Part shown: in pieces, positions 32,496 through 43,912 of the stretch
How positions within the stretch are numbered: position 1 is the stretch's first letter
How the letters are laid out: the number at the start of each line of letters is the position of its first letter
Assembly: GCA_016584305.1 (NCBI GenBank)
Contig: JACEEZ010020543.1
Coordinates: 37,501-101,500 of the forward strand
DNA: 64,000 bases
Direction: 5' to 3'
DNA from: Chionoecetes opilio
Lineage: Eukaryota > Arthropoda > Malacostraca > Decapoda > Majidae
Program-made: the position numbers and the translations under genes
Notes under the pieces: model-generated
Databases searched by the model: none
Told to the model about the DNA's origin: nothing
Seen by the model: the letters and a program-made list of their open reading frames with translations, nothing else

Positions 32496-33393
32496 TCACA
32501 AGGAACTGGCCAAGAGCACAACAAAAATGGGTAACACAAAGCCCGCTTAGTTGCCAGTCCCTATAAAGAAGACGGTAAGAGAATAAAATAAAAAAGAGGG
32601 GTGAGCCAATTTAGTTTGGGAGGTGTCTTGTTACTCTTCTTTTGAAAAGATGTAAGTCATAGGAAAGTGGAAAAATAGAAAGAGGAAGAGAGTTCCAGAG
32701 TTTACCAGTGAAAGGGATGAAAGGGTTGCCAACCCTGCGTACCCCGCCAAATTTGAACTAAATTTCTGCCGATTTTCTCAGTTTTTTGAAATAATTATAC
32801 CTAATTAATGCCTGGGTTATCCTGCTGAGTGCCCCTTTCTACCCCGCACTCCTCGTCAGGATGGACAAGCCAGTCCTCGTGTCGCACGCCAGCAGCATGA
32901 ACACTCTCCTCTCTTTTTTCACAGGATCTCTCTGATGGGCTCAAGCTAGCCCATGGTCCTCCCTGCTGGAGGCCCAGAGAAAAAAAAAAAAAAAAAAAAT
33001 GCCTGGGTCGATTAGTGCCGTTGTTTTGAGGCTGCAGTTGTTTTGAATGCCGGTTAAATGAGGTTCTCCTGTACATGTATGTTAAACAAGGTGGTATTCT
33101 TTTCAGGTTCAAACGGGGTTCAGAGCCTTGCCCATGGCCACTGTTGGCCTTGCCTCAGTATAATACTCAGTGGGTTAGAGTAAGAGTTCCTAGTTGATAA
33201 GTTTATGGTTAATTAAGGTCATTTTAGGGACAGATGAGGCCGTTCTTGGCACGTGTCTGGTATAGGTAGCATTCTGTAGGTAGGGAGTTAGGGTATGTGA
33301 TTCACTGTACACTTGCCTAAAGTATATTTATAAACAAGGTATGTTGGTTTTACTTCCGCCTCTCAAGTTAATCGCTCGGTTAAGCTCGCTACA
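32068..33393 (+). mobile_element. Probable solo LTR in Jockey-like LINE, split by a MITE
   Basis: TATC flanks both sides (32064-32067, 33394-33397), between Ser-Ile codons that are adjacent in the intact LINE frame. The insert starts TGTAATGAGCCC and ends GCTCGCTACA, that is TG...CA with partial inverted similarity (TGTAnnGAGC). Removing the MITE at 32350-33071 leaves about 604 bp. No coding sequence was seen. The LTR identity rests on termini and TSD only. Confidence 0.55.
32350..33071. mobile_element. TA-target MITE (family M, copy 1) carrying a LINE 3' end
   Basis: The ends CAGGAAAACCTCGTTTATCC and AATGAGGTTCTCCTG are inverted and TA-flanked (pogo/Tigger-like). The interior between a T-run (32460-32492) and about 32730 is the minus-strand 3' end of Jockey-like family J (GGAACTGGCCAAGAGCACAA, AGTTGCCAGTCCCTATAAAG). 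An A-run at 32980 precedes the right arm. The same arrangement is seen at 55144-55579. Confidence 0.82.
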
Positions 33394-34639
33394 TATCAAT
33401 AATTGTGTTCTTCAGGGATCTGTCCTATCACCCACTATCTTTCCGTTATTCATTAAGGATCTTCTAAGTATAACTCAATGCCCTATCCACTCCTACGCAT
33501 TGCAGGAAATAAGTGATTCATGGAGGGATGCCACAGACTACCTAATTTCTGATCCTTCTATAATTTATGAATGGGGAAAAGCAAACCTTGTTTTGTTCAA
33601 TGCCTCGAAAACCCAATTTCTTCTCCTATCTACTTGACATAACCTTCCAGACAAATATCCCTTCTTCTTCAATGACACTCAACTGTCTTCCTCTTCACAT
33701 TCACATCTTCCTCTTCCACAATCAACATTCTTTGTTTATCCTTTACAAAAATCTTAGCTGAAAGTTTTACATCTCGTCTCTTGCTAAATATGCTTCTAAG
33801 AAGTATGGTTGCAGTTTTTGATGGCTGTGGTGTCTGCATCCATTTTTCACTCCATCCCAGCTGCTTGCTCTATACGGGGGCCTTATCCGCCCATGTATGG
33901 AGTATGCATCTCATGTTTTAAGGGGATCCACTCATACAGCCCTTCCTAGCTGGGTGGAGTCAAAAGCTTTTCATCTCATCAACTTCCCTCCTCTGATTGA
34001 CTGTCTTCAACCTTTAAATTTCTGCCGCAATGTTCCTTCTCTTGCTATTTTATACCATTATTTGTATGCTCAATTTTCTTCTTACCTTGCTAATGGCATG
34101 CCTCCCCCCTCCCGCAGCCTCACTGTACAAGACTTTATACTCATTTTCATCCATATTCTGTCCATCTTACTAATGTAAAATTAGAATGCAGTATCTTTAC
34201 TCTTTCATTCCTTTCACTGGTAAACCCTGGAACTCTCATCCTGTTCCATTTTTCGACCTTCTTATGACTTAGATTTTTTTTAGAGAGGAGTATCAAAACA
34301 CCTCCCGAACAAAATTGGCCCATCCTCATTTCTACAATATCTTACTGTCTGCTTTATAGGGACTGGCAGCTAGTGGGTATTTTTTTCAATTATTTTTTTT
34401 TCCTTTTGCCAGTCCTTTGTGAGATAAAAAAATTGTATATAAGATTAAGGTGGAGGTTCATAGACAGCTACAGAAAAGTTAGAACTGGCTGAGTGTAAAT
34501 AGAGATGCACATATTTGAGCACAGTAGTAGAAACTCCATCAAGACCACACGAATATAAGTGTATTTGTATTGTGTTGCAAGTTCATGTCTTTTTTGAGTA
34601 CATTGTAAAGAAGTAAAGTATTGTTTTTGGTGTTTTCAG

Positions 34640-34823
34640 GTGTGTAGCTGCCCTTACAAGCCTGGGAGGACTACTTGCTGGGGCTGTACTATGGCCTGCT
34701 CTTGCAGACTCCTTCTGCCACACATATATGATACTTCCTGGAGAGATGGTCCTTGGTGGCATCATTCACAATGTTCAGCTTATTCTTAGCATAGAAGTTC
34801 CAACACTTTATGCAGCCTTACAG
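34640..34823 (+). CDS. TBC1D32: TBC1D32 exon c (partial CDS)
   Basis: The exon is preceded by GTGTTTTCAG and followed by GTAAAAC. It has 184 bp: the first G completes Arg with exon b, then 61 codons ending exactly in phase 0 with ...YAALQ. Recognisable pieces are CVAALTSLGGLLAGAVLWPA, CHTYMILPGEMVLG and GIIHNVQLILSIEVPTLYAA. The H.V..IL..E.P..Y.A segment corresponds to the helix preceding the last TBC motif in TBC1D32 as I recall it. The family's TBC domain generally lacks the catalytic Arg/Gln fingers, so no GAP activity is claimed. Confidence 0.82.
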
Positions 34824-37232
34824 GTAAAACTTGTTGCTCTCTATTAAGGTGTACAAAGTGTATCTTTCATTCTGGGTTCCAATTATAATTATCTATCAAG
34901 GGGATCGTACTCATATGAGGTCACGACTATCGGTTTTTCGGTCCTCCTAACCTTAGTTTTTCAACTACGTCTATAATAGTTTTACACAAAATGCATGGCT
35001 ATGTGATACTATTATACCTGTAATATGATCAAAATTGCTGTAGTAGTTTTTGCGCATAAAACAAAATATGGCAAATTCGTGAGATCTTCAAAAAAGTGTG
35101 TAGTGCCCCCCTTTCTAGATGTTAATTTGAAGGGCTCAACAAGTCGGGAGATTACGCTGCCACCACCCACATTAAGTGGGAATTTTTTTTTTATTTAAAA
35201 AAAGAATATATGAGGGTAACTGAATTAAATGGACAACTCTTTAAACAGGGTTTCTTTATAATTATCTATGTCTCTGAGTAAACATATCCCCACTCGAGGG
35301 TTCCACAATAATCGGTAATGGTAGAAATTATACAAAAATAAACTTAAATATCACTTGCGTTTAACATAATAATTAATCGCTTAATCACTGTGACTAGGTA
35401 GTCTACCTATCTCTACCTAGAATCATATCTACTAGTATGAAAACTGTCATGGCCTTAGCACGTAAGCGTGTAGTCGTGGGCGATCACAACACTCGCCGCA
35501 ACACACCGCCGTCAGCCCGCCTTAACACAGTGCTCCACGTGGCTTAGGGCTTCAATGGACACCCCTTCATAAGGCCATTGTCTTGTCCTCCGCTCACCTC
35601 CTAAAACCCTGTATGGACAGTACAAGTTACAAGCCTATCGTGAACTAATCAATTCACAGGAAATCCTTACAAGTCGGAAACCAAACATATACCTTTTATA
35701 GGGTTGCCGGGAACGAATCCCTTCACACGTCTAGTCTGTACCAAAGTGAATGGGAGAGAGAGAGAGTATGTCTACCTGCACTCCTTCCTCGCCTAGTAAT
35801 CATGACGTCACAAGCCACTACGAACATATGGACGAGACGGGACCAATGCATCCTACTTTCTCCTGTTCAGCAAATACATTAAATAATCCAAATGATTTGG
35901 ACTGAGGAGTGAAGAAAAATTTCTATTTACCAAGTGGCTACATATTACTTAAGCTCGTCTAGGTGTAAACTTTCCATCGACCCAGTGACTCATTTTCCCA
36001 CATTACAAGTGTAATGGTTTCAAATCTATGAAGAGTATGGCAATTCCCTCTCATCCATAGATATAAAAAAAGCACCCTCAAGTATGTAATGTAGCGTTCC
36101 CATAAACCTAACTGAAAACATAAATATTCAATGACATAAGGAAAATGAGGATTTTTTCTCTGCTAGAAAATCATCATTGAAAAATCGGTAATAAATTTAT
36201 CTAAGGGAAGGAAAGTCTAGCAATGCTACATTTAGTAGATACTCGTGTCAGGATTATTTTGCAAGAAGAATTTTTTAAATCGCTGAATTACACGCAAAAT
36301 TATTATAACTTTTATGTTAATAAATACATTTCGAGATAATTGCACTTTAATTTTGCACACTACACCATCATACAGATAATAGAGAGAAATCTATATGCGA
36401 ATATTTACTTACATAATAATCCATTAGCCAGCTCTGGGAGGTCAGGTCCAGTTCAGGTCACTCCAGGTCACGTTTTCACTACCCTGTATGGCCGTATGGG
36501 GGAGGGTACCCCTCGCCTAGTCGGACTCTTCAAACATTCAGGCTCCTGATCGCCTTTTGATATGCATCTTTGTGTAAATACACACATATATATATAATAG
36601 TAAGGCAAGAGCAAGTGAGCCTGGCAAGGAAGCTCGAGAGCGCACTTTATCCCCCACTAATCTCTCCCTCGGCTTCCCCTCTCCCTCCGCCATGCTGCCT
36701 GCCAGGGAACTTGGTGCAGTTGCCGTACATCAATATTAGAACATAAAATGTGCAAAAAATGCTATAAAAAATGATAAAAAAGCAAGAAATATAAGGCAAG
36801 AGAAAAAAGTAGGCGTGGCAGGGTGAGCCTGGCCTTTAAATGCGCGGCCATTTCAATGGAAAGGAAATGCCGTTTACGCCAGCCAGCGAGTGGTTCTGGT
36901 CACGTCTGAAGCCAACGATTTGACACAAAAAGTTTCAATAAATCACATTTTTTCACCTGAAAAAGAAAAAAAAATTTGAGTACGATCTCCTTAAGGTCTC
37001 CAAGCTTTCTATTAATATGAGGATACCAAGGGTGTGGTGTCAATAAGAACATTTTATACTGTGAATGACAATTTTGATTATTGTTACTCCAACTCTTGAC
37101 TCCAACTCCAGTCCGATGATGACTGTGATAAATCAGTTTTGCATAAAGAGCTCGATCATCGCTCTCCCATGGTATGTTACTTATGTTTAGAGCAAATCTA
37201 ATCATATGGACACAAAATATGTAGACTGTGTA
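34824..37232 (+). other. Intron sequence with a possible unclassified TIR element
   Basis: AAGGGGATCGTACTCA (34899) reappears inverted as TGAGTACGATCTCCTT (36978), which could be the ends of an element of about 2.1 kb. No TSD was found and no coding sequence is recognised inside. A conventional frame at 36900-37430 (minus) has no domain. Confidence 0.35.
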
Positions 37233-38112
37233 TGATGGACCGAATATTCGCATTCGCATTAGCAATTGCGAATATTCGCATGTTTTTTCAATATTCGCAT
37301 TCGCATTCGCACTCCCACTCGTAGTTGTTTGCAAATATGCAAATATTTTGCCCAAATCAATAAACTTACAAAAATAAGAAAAAAAATAACAATTGAACAT
37401 AATATTACACAAGCAAACATATAAATACATTAATAGTTTAGCCGAGCGTTAGTTAAAAGGATGGGGTGAGGAGGTGTAGTGGTAGGCTAGCTAGGCCATA
37501 GTCCCTCAAACACTGCCTCCATCCTCTACCCTCCAACAGAGTGGCAGCCGCTACTCTCAAGGTCACTGTTACTGAACTCAACTCATTGTTTCGTGCGCCA
37601 TACTGCAGTAAGCATATACGCGCTCTTCTCTGTCACCCACGAGCACAATCAACTTTCTTTGAAAGAGAACAGTATTGCAGCAGCCTACTGCGTAATGGCG
37701 TCCAGTCACATCAGTGTGGTTTGGGATTACGTATTTCGAGATTATCTCTAATGACATTGCAAAGTGTAAACTTTGCAATAATTATTATTTATGTAAGATA
37801 TTATCATGTAAGTATTCGTGTAGGAGTGGGTCCTCGTCCCGCAACCTGGAAACATAGAAAATTTAATGAAATTTACTTTAGACATTCATATTTTTATGGC
37901 TGAACTCTTACAATACATACAAAATATTTAAGTTACCTGTATGATGAAAAATAGTGTATTACTTGAAATATTATGTAATATTCGCAATTCGCATTCGCAT
38001 TCGCGAATATTAAAACCAAATATTCGCATTCGCATTCGCTAATATTAAAACCAAATATTCGCATTCGCATTCGCATTCGCGAATAAGGAAAATAGACATT
38101 CGGTCTATCACT
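37233..38112. mobile_element. hAT-like MITE with ATTCGC hexamer arrays, 880 bp
   Basis: ACTGTGTA at 37225-37232 and 38113-38120 is a perfect 8-bp duplication. The termini TGATGGACCGAAT and ATTCGGTCTATCA are inverted. Next to each end are arrays of GCATTC/GAATGC hexamers in inverted orientation (37238-37315, 37980-38090). No transposase. Confidence 0.78.
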
Positions 38113-38603
38113 ACTGTGTACAATATGATTGCGACGATATGAGCAGACAGGTTCTATGGAATATCCTTGTATACTGAAATTCTCGGATGCATATTCATAT
38201 ATGGGAAGAATGGGATTCCTGAGCACAACAACTCTGATTCATGACGGTGTATGTAATTTTCAAACGTCAACAACGCTAAAGTCGCCAGGGCAATGATGCT
38301 TTTCGATTTACAGATGTATGGTGGCGTTCAAACTTGCATTTCTTCATCCATGATTTCAGTTTAAGTTAAAAGGGAATATCTTGTCAATCTGTGTCATTTT
38401 GTTTCTTCATCTGTGTCATATTATGATTATAAATCAACACATTACAAAACAATCAGTCGAGTGGCGGCCTTGATTACGGCTACACTAAGGTTGCCAGCTA
38501 GTGTATTAACCCAACACTTAAGTTGCCACTCCTGGTGAATTCAAGGAAATCAAGAGGTAAAGTAAAACAAGTTAATCAAATAATTATTTTTGTATACAGA
38601 AAA

Positions 38604-38893
<290 letters not shown>

Positions 38894-38904
38894 CACACAC
38901 ACAC

Positions 38905-40228
38905 ATACACAGTGGCAAAAATGTGTGAAAAAATTGTGAAGGACAGATGGTTGAAATATTTGGAAGAGACAAACACACTCGCAGGTGGCCAGTTTGGATT
39001 TAGAGGAGGAATGTCATGTACAACGAATTTATTAAGCTTTTACTCGAGAGTGATCGATGTGACACAGGAAAGAGAGGGGTGGGTCGATTGCATATACTTG
39101 GACCTAAAGAAGGCATTTGACAAGGTACCTCACAAGAGACTGCTCTGGAAGCTAGAACATGTAGGAAGATTGAAGGGTGGTTTGCTGAAGTGGATGGAAG
39201 ACTTTTTGAGCAACAGAGAGATGAGAACAGTAATAAAAGATCAGAAGTCAGAATGGTGCAGTGTGATAAGTGGAGTTCCTCAAGGATCAGTATTGGCCCC
39301 AGTGATGTTCTTGGTCTATGTAAATGATATGACAGAGGGAGTGAACAGTTATATGAGTTTATTCGCTGATGATGCTAAATTACTAAGAAAAGTAGAAAGT
39401 AAAGAGGACTGTGAGGATTTACAAAAGGATCTAGATAAGATTTTCAGATGGAGTCAACTATGGGAAATGGAGTTTAATGCTAAAAAGTGTAAAGTGATGG
39501 AAGTGGGCAGTAGCAAAAAGAGACAGAGAGGAAAGTATTCGATGGGAAATGAATGGATAATAAAAACAAAGGTCAAAAAAGATCTGGGATTATGGATTAC
39601 GGACAATTTGTCACCAGAGAAGCATATAAACAAGATCACAGGAGATACATATCAGTTGCTGAGGAATATAAGAATGGCATTCAAATATCTGGATGAAGAG
39701 ATGATTAAGAAATTGATAACATCTTTGATTCGACCAAGGTTGGAATATGCGGCAGTGATTTGGTCACCACATAAAAAGAAGGATATAAGGAAGATTGAGA
39801 GAATACAAAAAGCAGCCACAAAAATGGCTCCAAGCCTGAGAGATTTACCATATGAGGAAAGACTTTCAAGACTAAAACTCCCAACTCTTGAGGAAAAGAA
39901 GAGAAAGGGGAGATTTTATAGCAGTGTATAGAGCATCAATGGGTCTGGAAAAAATTGATAGAGAAGATCTGTTTGTGTGGGACGATAGAAGTGCAAGAGG
40001 TCATGAGAAGAAATTGTAAAGGACAACATGCAAGAGGGACATAAAAAAATACAGCTTCCCGTATAGAAGCATAGAAGCCTGGAACAACCTTGATGCAAAA
40101 GTGATTAATGCAAGAAGTATTCAGGACTTCAAAGGCAAACTGGATAATAGTAGATTTGGAGACGGGACAGTACGAGCATAGCTCTTTTCCTGTATGTTAC
40201 AACTAGGTAAATACAACTAGGTAAATAC
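38905..40228 (+). pseudogene. L2/CR1-type LINE (copy D), RT to 3' tail
   Basis: An uninterrupted 339-codon frame runs 38912-39931: AKMCEKIVKDRWLKYLEETN, QFGFRGGMSCTTNLLSFYSR, DLKKAFDKVPHKRLLWKLEH, GVPQGSVLAP, the catalytic FADDAKLL box, then the IRPRLEYAAVIWSPHKKKDI region. One extra base near 39892 shifts the frame, and AAA becomes TAA at about 40016. The tail is two ACTAGGTAAATACA units (40203-40229). The copy is 5'-truncated, starting at the (CT)n array. This is the best-preserved RT domain of the family here. Confidence 0.9.
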
Positions 40229-42655
40229 AAAGAAGGATGTGGTAGTAGGGAATGTGGAAAAAGGAGAAGGTATGGCAGAGGTGTTGAAGGTAGAGTTGGT
40301 GATGAAAAAAGGAAGAATAAGAGACTTAGTACTCGTATACGTTCCACCAAAGACTACTCTATACTGGACTTGCTACTCATTTTGGGCTATTTCCAGTGGA
40401 GGCCAGTTTTGCGATTCCTGCCATTTTCGAACATCACTCCCTTGTCCCTTCCTATGGTTAATCAGTATATATGATATACCGTTATCTTCGTAAATGTTTG
40501 TTCTATAATATTATCAAATAAAAAACAGTAAAATGCAATAAAGAAATGCCATTATGAGAGAGTTAAGAAATATGCATGAACTTAATATTCACTTGAACTC
40601 ATCGCCATTTAATATTTTGCGAGAAAACATTTTAGATGCTAGCAATAGAAAGAAGCGGATTTTCATTAGCTTTCCATTGCTATATTTCGTTTTCTGATTA
40701 ATGAATCATAACCATGCATAAATTAGCGTTAACTAAAAAAATAACATCATCTATCGGGATAATTACCCGATGGATGATGTTATTTATTTAGTTAACGCTA
40801 ATTTATGCATGGTTCTAATTCATTTATCAGAAAATGAAATATAGCAATGGAAAGCTAATTAAATTCTGCTTCTATTGATATGTTGCATGTAAAAAGTCTT
40901 CACGCAAAATATCAAATTGCGATGAGTTTAAGTGAATATAAGTTCATGCATATTTCTTCAGAGTCTCATAATGGAATTTCTTTAGTGTATTTTACAGTTT
41001 TTTATTTGATAATATTATAGAACAAACATTCACGAAGATAACAGTGTATCATTTATACTGATATGCCATAGTCTACTGTATTCATGGAACACTTTTTTAC
41101 TTGCCGATACGATGGATGATGTTATTTTTTTAGTTAACGCTAATTTAGGCATGGTGGTAATTCATTTATCAGAAAACTAAATATATCAATGGAAAGCTAA
41201 TGAAAATCCGCTTCTTTCTATCACTAGCATCTAAAATGTTTTCTCGCAAAATATTAAATGGCGAAGCGTTTAAGATATATTGAGGTCATGCATATTTTTT
41301 TCACTCTCTCATAATGGCATTTCCTTTAGTGTATTTAACTGTTTTTTATTTGATAATATTATAGAACAAACAGTTACGAAGATAACGATATATCATATAT
41401 ACTGATAAACCTTAGGAAGGGAAATAGGGGGGATGTTAAAAAATGGCAGGAATCGCAAAACTGGCCTCCACTGGTCATGGGCGGGTTGGCGCGGGGCACG
41501 AGTTGCAAGTCCAGTATAGAGTAGTCTTTGGTTCCACCTAAGACAAATTCCTGGGGGAGAGAGGAGTATGGAGACATGATTAGAGACACAAGCAAATGTT
41601 TAAAGAATACGATGGAAAATTGTGAGAACATAATTTTGATGGGAGATTTTAACTGCAAAGAAATTTGCTGGGAAGAATGGTATACTGAAGGAGGAGAAGA
41701 CTCATGGGGTGGTACATTGTTGGATTTGGTAATGAATAACATCATGACTCAGTGGATTAAAGAGAATACACGATTCAGAGGTAGCGAAGAACCATCAAGA
41801 CTAGATTTACTATTGACGAAAGAACTGGAAGTAATTAGTAAAGTAGATTATCAGTGCCCACTTGGAAAGAGCAACCATGTACTTATTGAATTTGAAGTAA
41901 ATGATAGCAAAAAAGAGGGGAGAAGAGAAGAACACAAGAAAGGAAGATACAATTATGGAAAAGCAGACTTTGACGGATTAAGAACATTTATCAGAGAGAC
42001 AGACTGGAGTAATTTCCATGCAACAAGGAGTACCCAGAAAAAATGAGATGAGTTCATCCGAATTTACACAGAAGGAATAAATAGTTATGTTCCAAGGATA
42101 GTTATCAGAGAAGAAAAGAATAAATGGTTTAACAGAAAATGTGAATTAGCAAGACTAGAAAGAGAAAAAACATGGAATATTTGGGAGGAAAAAAGGAGGT
42201 ATCAACCTTTGGGAGAAGTACAAAACAACTAGAACATGAATATGTAAAGAATCCGAAGAGAAGAAGAAAGTAACTATGAGAGAAATATAGTAGAAAAATG
42301 TAAGAACAAACCGAAACTTTTCTATAGATATATAAATGGAAAAATGAAAAACAAGGAAGGAATAGATAAGCTGAAGGTAGAAGGCATAGTGTACGAAGAT
42401 GCATTACAACAGGCTGAGGTGATGAATAAGGTCATGAGAAGAAATTGATAAGGACAACATGCAAGAGGGACATAAAAAAATACAGCTTCCCGTATAGAAG
42501 CATAGAAGCCTGGAACAACCTTGATGCAAAAGTGATTAATGCAAGAAGTATTCAGGACTTCAAAGGCAAACTGGATGACGGTAAACTGATGGTAAATTTG
42601 GAGACGGGACAGTACGAGCATGGCTCTTTTCCTGTATGTTACAACTAGGTAAATA
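40229..42655 (+). pseudogene. L2/CR1-type LINE (copy E), endonuclease end with RT deleted and palindromic insert
   Basis: It starts directly after the tail of copy D in the same orientation with an endonuclease segment (VKVELVMKKGRIRDLVLVYV-like, 40270-40349). After the insert it resumes at 41533 with the endonuclease (NIILMGDFNCKEICWEEW, RLDLLLTKELEVISKV; open 41528-42046) and the linker up to QQAEVMNK (42428). It then jumps straight to the extreme C-terminus (RTTCKRDIKKYSFPYRSIEA, 42445 onward) and the ACTAGGTAAAT tail. About the whole RT domain is missing between the joined halves. Confidence 0.87.
40350..41532. mobile_element. Palindromic insertion with long inverted repeats
   Basis: The ends are inverted: AAAGACTACTCTATACTGGA on the left, TCCAGTATAGAGTAGTCTTT on the right. 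GTTCCACC flanks both sides (about 40342-40349 and 41533-41540), a 7-8 bp duplication inside the endonuclease codons for VPPK. The core is a hairpin with arms of about 290 bp (40470-40757 and 40768-41052) centred on CGGGATAATTACCCG. A third, partial arm follows at 41115-41400 in the orientation of the second. No coding sequence. Confidence 0.75.
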
Positions 42656-42706
42656 AAATAAAAAATAAAAAAATTAAATAAAAATAATATAAAAAAAAAG
42701 AGAAAT

Positions 42707-42817
42707 ACCGGACTAAATAAGCATTTTTACAGTGTTTTCAATACCCGAGTTTCGCGATCCGCAAGTTTTGCGCTATGCCTCCGGAAGAAAGTAGGCGCGA
42801 AACTCGGGAGGGTAGTG
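42707..42817 (+). mobile_element. GAGTTTCGCG element, single right arm
   Basis: CCGGACTAAATAAGCATTTT to GAAACTCGGGAGGGTAGTG, followed by TA. It directly follows LINE copy E and an A-rich run. No matching left arm was found upstream within the window. Confidence 0.85.
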
Positions 42818-43298
42818 TAATTTGGCAACATTTATTTGTCAACATTATTGGTGCCAACACTGATCCTTGTGGTACCGCACTAAATACCTTTCTGTGGGGT
42901 ATTCTTCTTAAAATGAAAGGCATGCCTTCCATGTTAAGAACCACAGCAAAGCAAATTATTGAAATTTATCATGGTATATGTAAAATGAAATTGGAGTTAG
43001 GAGTCAAAATTAAATTCATGGGTGTGATCTTACTAAAGCAAAGTAAAACTTATAACATTGCATGATCCCAAAAAAGAGAATATAGTCGAATTTTCTAAAG
43101 AGAATATGATGTGATAGCTACTCATGAAAATATTGAAGTGTGTTATTTGGCATTCAAAGAAAGAAAGCGGTTAATGTTTGTATACAACTAAATTTGATGC
43201 GGCATTTGTAAAATTGACTTGATACAAAGGACAGATAACAGTAAAAAACACCAGGAAACTTACTTACACTCAGTCTTTTTCTTCCTGTGTGACATCAG

Positions 43299-43511
43299 GC
43301 CAACGACATGTGTTTGTGGAGTGTCCTCGGAGAATGGGTGCGGTGCGTCTACCTGGGGGTGTTACCATGGGCAGAGGTGTGTCATTACCTGGTACTGGTG
43401 CTGCTGCTTGGCCCTGACTACACCATTTACTTCCTGGTTGCACTGGTCAGGCACTTAGAGGACACCATTACCAGACAGTTTGGGAACAACAAGGCATTGG
43501 TACTTTTGCAG
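43299..43511 (+). CDS. TBC1D32: TBC1D32 exon d, TBC-like C-terminal exon (partial CDS)
   Basis: The exon follows TGTGACATCAG (acceptor) and ends TTTTGCAG before GTAGGTT (donor). It has 213 bp, 71 codons, phase 0 at both ends, which agrees with exon c. Key segments are LGEWVRCVYLGVLPWAEVCH, YLVLVLLLGPDYTIYFLVAL and VRHLEDTITRQFGNNKALVL. The W.......Y.LPW.EVCHY......LGPDY..Y..VA..RHL pattern is the last conserved block of TBC1D32/BROMI. Its repeated hydrophobic residues are amphipathic TBC helices, not obvious transmembrane segments. It is not the last exon: an open donor follows and no stop is reached. Confidence 0.87.
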
Positions 43512-43760
43512 GTAGGTTATGAATTGGTAGTAGTGTAATGTTATGAAATACCAGTAGTATTATAGTTAAACCAGTATTACACTTTTTTTCATACTGTAAG
43601 CCCTTAATTTATACATGTGTAAGTACAGTGGTACTCTTTTTATTCGGCATCATCCCAAACCAAGGCTGTACTGGATACGGGAAAATTCCGGATACGGGAA
43701 GGTGTACTTTAGATATAATCGAGGTGTACCCATAAATACTTCAAAACAAAAATATATATA

Positions 43761-43879
43761 CAGGGATGTCCCGAAGATACGAGCAGTTAGGTTCCACCTG
43801 GCATACTCGTAAAGCGAAATCTCGTATAACGAAACACATAACTAATGGTAAAATATAGGTTTGGTTCCAGGACCCCATC

Positions 43880-43912
<33 letters not shown>

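Larger units (their letters stand above)
26037..34420 (+). pseudogene. Jockey-like LINE (family J, copy 1) in three pieces
   Basis: The pieces are 26037-26318, 31740-32067 and 33394-34420. Piece 1 encodes the RT entry (LFRLCLSTSTFPSYWKFAH, KKGDLFNP). Piece 2 continues (DISKAFDRVWHKS, LPSFGFYPSLCTFISSFLSN). Piece 3 carries LQGSVLSPTIFPLFI and NLVLFNASKTQF, down to the C-terminal LYSFIPFTGKPWNS. The protein order is preserved across both interruptions and matches the minus-strand copy at 44811-46055. Many stops and a deletion over the catalytic YADD region are present. Interruptions: a TA-flanked element and an LTR-like element. Confidence 0.82.

Noticed and set aside
36900..37430. 176-codon minus-strand open frame
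   Set aside because: It runs through the hAT MITE end and its hexamer repeats and crosses the TSD, so it is not a gene.
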